NCBI GenBank assembly: GCA_035760865.1
Contig: DASTSE010000441.1
Span: 1-7,163 of the forward strand
DNA: 7,163 nucleotides
From: Dokdonella_A sp035760865
GTDB lineage: Bacteria; Pseudomonadota; Gammaproteobacteria; Xanthomonadales; Rhodanobacteraceae
Reading direction: 5' to 3'
Part shown: positions 6,465-7,163 of the stretch, one piece after another
How the letters are laid out: each line of letters starts with the position of its first letter
Position numbering within the stretch: the first letter of the stretch is position 1
Made by a program: the position numbers and the translations under genes
The notes under the pieces: model-generated
The model's database searches: none
Told to the model about the DNA's origin: nothing
The model's input: the letters and a program-made list of their open reading frames with translations, nothing else

Positions 6465-6974
6465 CTAGCGGCTCGACGCAGCCGCATCCCGCGAAGGCAC
6501 GCGGCATTCGGCGCAGATGCCCTGGACTTCGATGGTCTTGGACGTGGGCCGGAATCCCCGGGCGCGCGCTTCGCCGTCGAGGATCCGCTCGATCGACGCG
6601 TTGACGAGTTCCGTCACGTGGCCGCAGCGCTCGCACACCAGCAGGGGTCGTCGGCGGTCGTCGCCTGGCTGGCGCGAGACGACATAGGCGCTCATCGCGG
6701 CGACCTTCCGGATCAATCCGTATTCCAGGAGAAAGTCGAGCGCGCGATAGACGGTCGGCGGTCCCGCGCGACCGCGCTCCTTGCGCATCAGCGCCAGCAG
6801 TTCGTACGCCTTGATCGGCTGACTCGCCTGGGCAACCAGCTCGAGGATGCGCGCCCTGAGGGGCGTCAAGCGGACGCCGCGAGCGGCGCACGCGCTGACG
6901 GCGGCGCTCACGATGCCGCGAACGGCGGGATTCGCCGCGAGTTCGAGACCCTCGCGGGCGTGGATATGGATCAT
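6465..6974 (-). CDS. zur: Zur-type Fur-family regulator with altered sensory metal site
   Basis: Dimeric winged-helix repressor. Zur binds operators when zinc is plentiful and silences zinc-uptake genes. The 169-residue protein aligns with E. coli Zur: VRLTPLRARILELVAQ (34-49), KAYELLALMR (55-64) and the recognition region PPTVYRALDFLLEYGLIRKV (72-91), which matches Zur more closely than Fur. Both structural zinc pairs are intact: C114/C117 in CERC and C154/C157 in CAEC. Most E. coli Zur sensory-site ligands are missing. H77, C88 and H96 align with R89, S100 and R107; only E111 is kept, as E122. The segment before the first CxxC reads GDDRRRP, where Fur-family proteins normally carry histidines. 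Just three histidines remain (H3, H5, H119). I chose the ATG at 6974 because GAGGGGAG precedes it and the length fits. It follows the MerC-like gene by 25 bases and precedes the znuD-like gene, with a Zur box between. Family is secure; zinc responsiveness is in doubt. Confidence 0.9.
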   Translation of the reverse strand: MIHIHAREGLELAANPAVRGIVSAAVSACAARGVRLTPLRARILELVAQASQPIKAYELLALMRKERGRAGPPTVYRALDFLLEYGLIRKVAAMSAYVVSRQPGDDRRRPLLVCERCGHVTELVNASIERILDGEARARGFRPTSKTIEVQGICAECRVPSRDAAASSR

Positions 6975-6978
6975 TGCG

Positions 6979-6986
6979 CTCCCCTC
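6979..6986 (-). promoter_or_regulatory. Ribosome binding site that fixes the zur start
   Basis: GAGGGGAG on the minus strand ends four bases before the ATG at 6974. It is the clearest Shine-Dalgarno in the window. It supports this start over the longer in-frame extension that would run back across the MerC-like gene. Confidence 0.75.
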
Positions 6987-6999
6987 GTCGTGCACCGGC

Positions 7000-7163
7000 T
7001 CACCGGCGAGCTCTGCGCGTCGCACGCAGGTTCGCCAGATGCGCGCCGACCAGAAGGAATCCCCCGATTGCCGCCAGCCATCCATGCAGCGCCGGCGATC
7101 GAAGCGCCGGCAGATAAAGCGCGCAGGCGAACGCGACGGCGGCGGCGAGCAAAAGGGCAGCCG
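7000..7163 (-). CDS. C-terminal end of a MerC-like inner-membrane protein (partial)
   Basis: The last 53 codons of a gene that enters from beyond the window edge; the first complete codon starts at 7161 and the stop is TGA at 7002-7000. The visible part is an Ala/Leu-rich membrane helix (ALLLAAAVAFACALYLPAL), a short loop, a second helix (LAAIGGFLLVGAHLANLR), then a basic tail RATRRARR. A final helix running into a His-Leu-x-Asn-Leu-Arg motif and a basic end resembles MerC-domain proteins, small multi-helix inner-membrane proteins first known from mercury transport. From memory, MerC-domain genes often sit beside zur and TonB receptors in xanthomonads. It ends 25 bases before the zur ATG, so it is probably the preceding gene of the same operon. 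Alternative: another small polytopic membrane protein. The missing N-terminal part, where MerC has its Cys motif, would settle this. Confidence 0.6.
   Translation of the reverse strand, partial: AALLLAAAVAFACALYLPALRSPALHGWLAAIGGFLLVGAHLANLRATRRARR

Overview
The window is GC-rich chromosomal DNA, most likely from a gammaproteobacterium of the Xanthomonadales/Lysobacterales group. This is an inference from strong G/C preference at third codon positions, a long-form TrpS with a C-terminal extension, an LpxO-type hydroxylase, and a MerC-like/Zur/TonB-receptor gene order. I see no rRNA, tRNA, CRISPR array, insertion sequence or phage gene. Six complete genes and one partial gene fill most of the window.

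Left part (1-2653, + strand): trpS, encoding tryptophanyl-tRNA synthetase with a C-terminal extension of about 115 residues, is followed by a 322-bp hairpin-rich gap with no convincing gene. Next is an LpxO-like Fe(II)/2-oxoglutarate hydroxylase, predicted to 2-hydroxylate a lipid A acyl chain at the inner membrane. Between this gene and the convergent dusB lies a roughly 190-bp element. Its two ends are inverted copies of one sequence built from tandem 9-mers (3 copies on the left, 2 on the right), and they start 12 and 10 bp from the two stop codons.

Middle (2862-3860, - strand): dusB, tRNA-dihydrouridine synthase B. It has a TACAAT -10 box so close to the ATG that the mRNA may be leaderless or nearly so. 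The usual enterobacterial partner fis is not next to it.

Right part (3995-7163, - strand): a probable metal-uptake operon, transcribed right to left. It comprises the end of a MerC-like membrane protein, a Zur-family repressor, a ZnuD-type TonB-dependent outer-membrane receptor, and an unrecognised 127-residue protein rich in Cys and His. A palindrome matching the gammaproteobacterial Zur operator lies in the 72-bp zur-receptor gap and overlaps a possible -10 box. The expected logic is that zinc-loaded Zur shuts the receptor off and zinc starvation opens it.

Two points deserve attention. The Zur-like protein keeps both structural CxxC pairs and the DNA-recognition helix, but three of the four regulatory zinc ligands of E. 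coli Zur are replaced (R89, S100 and R107 for H77, C88 and H96). The small downstream protein has no family I recognise, and its Cys/His pattern suggests metal binding. These two are the best candidates for something undescribed here.
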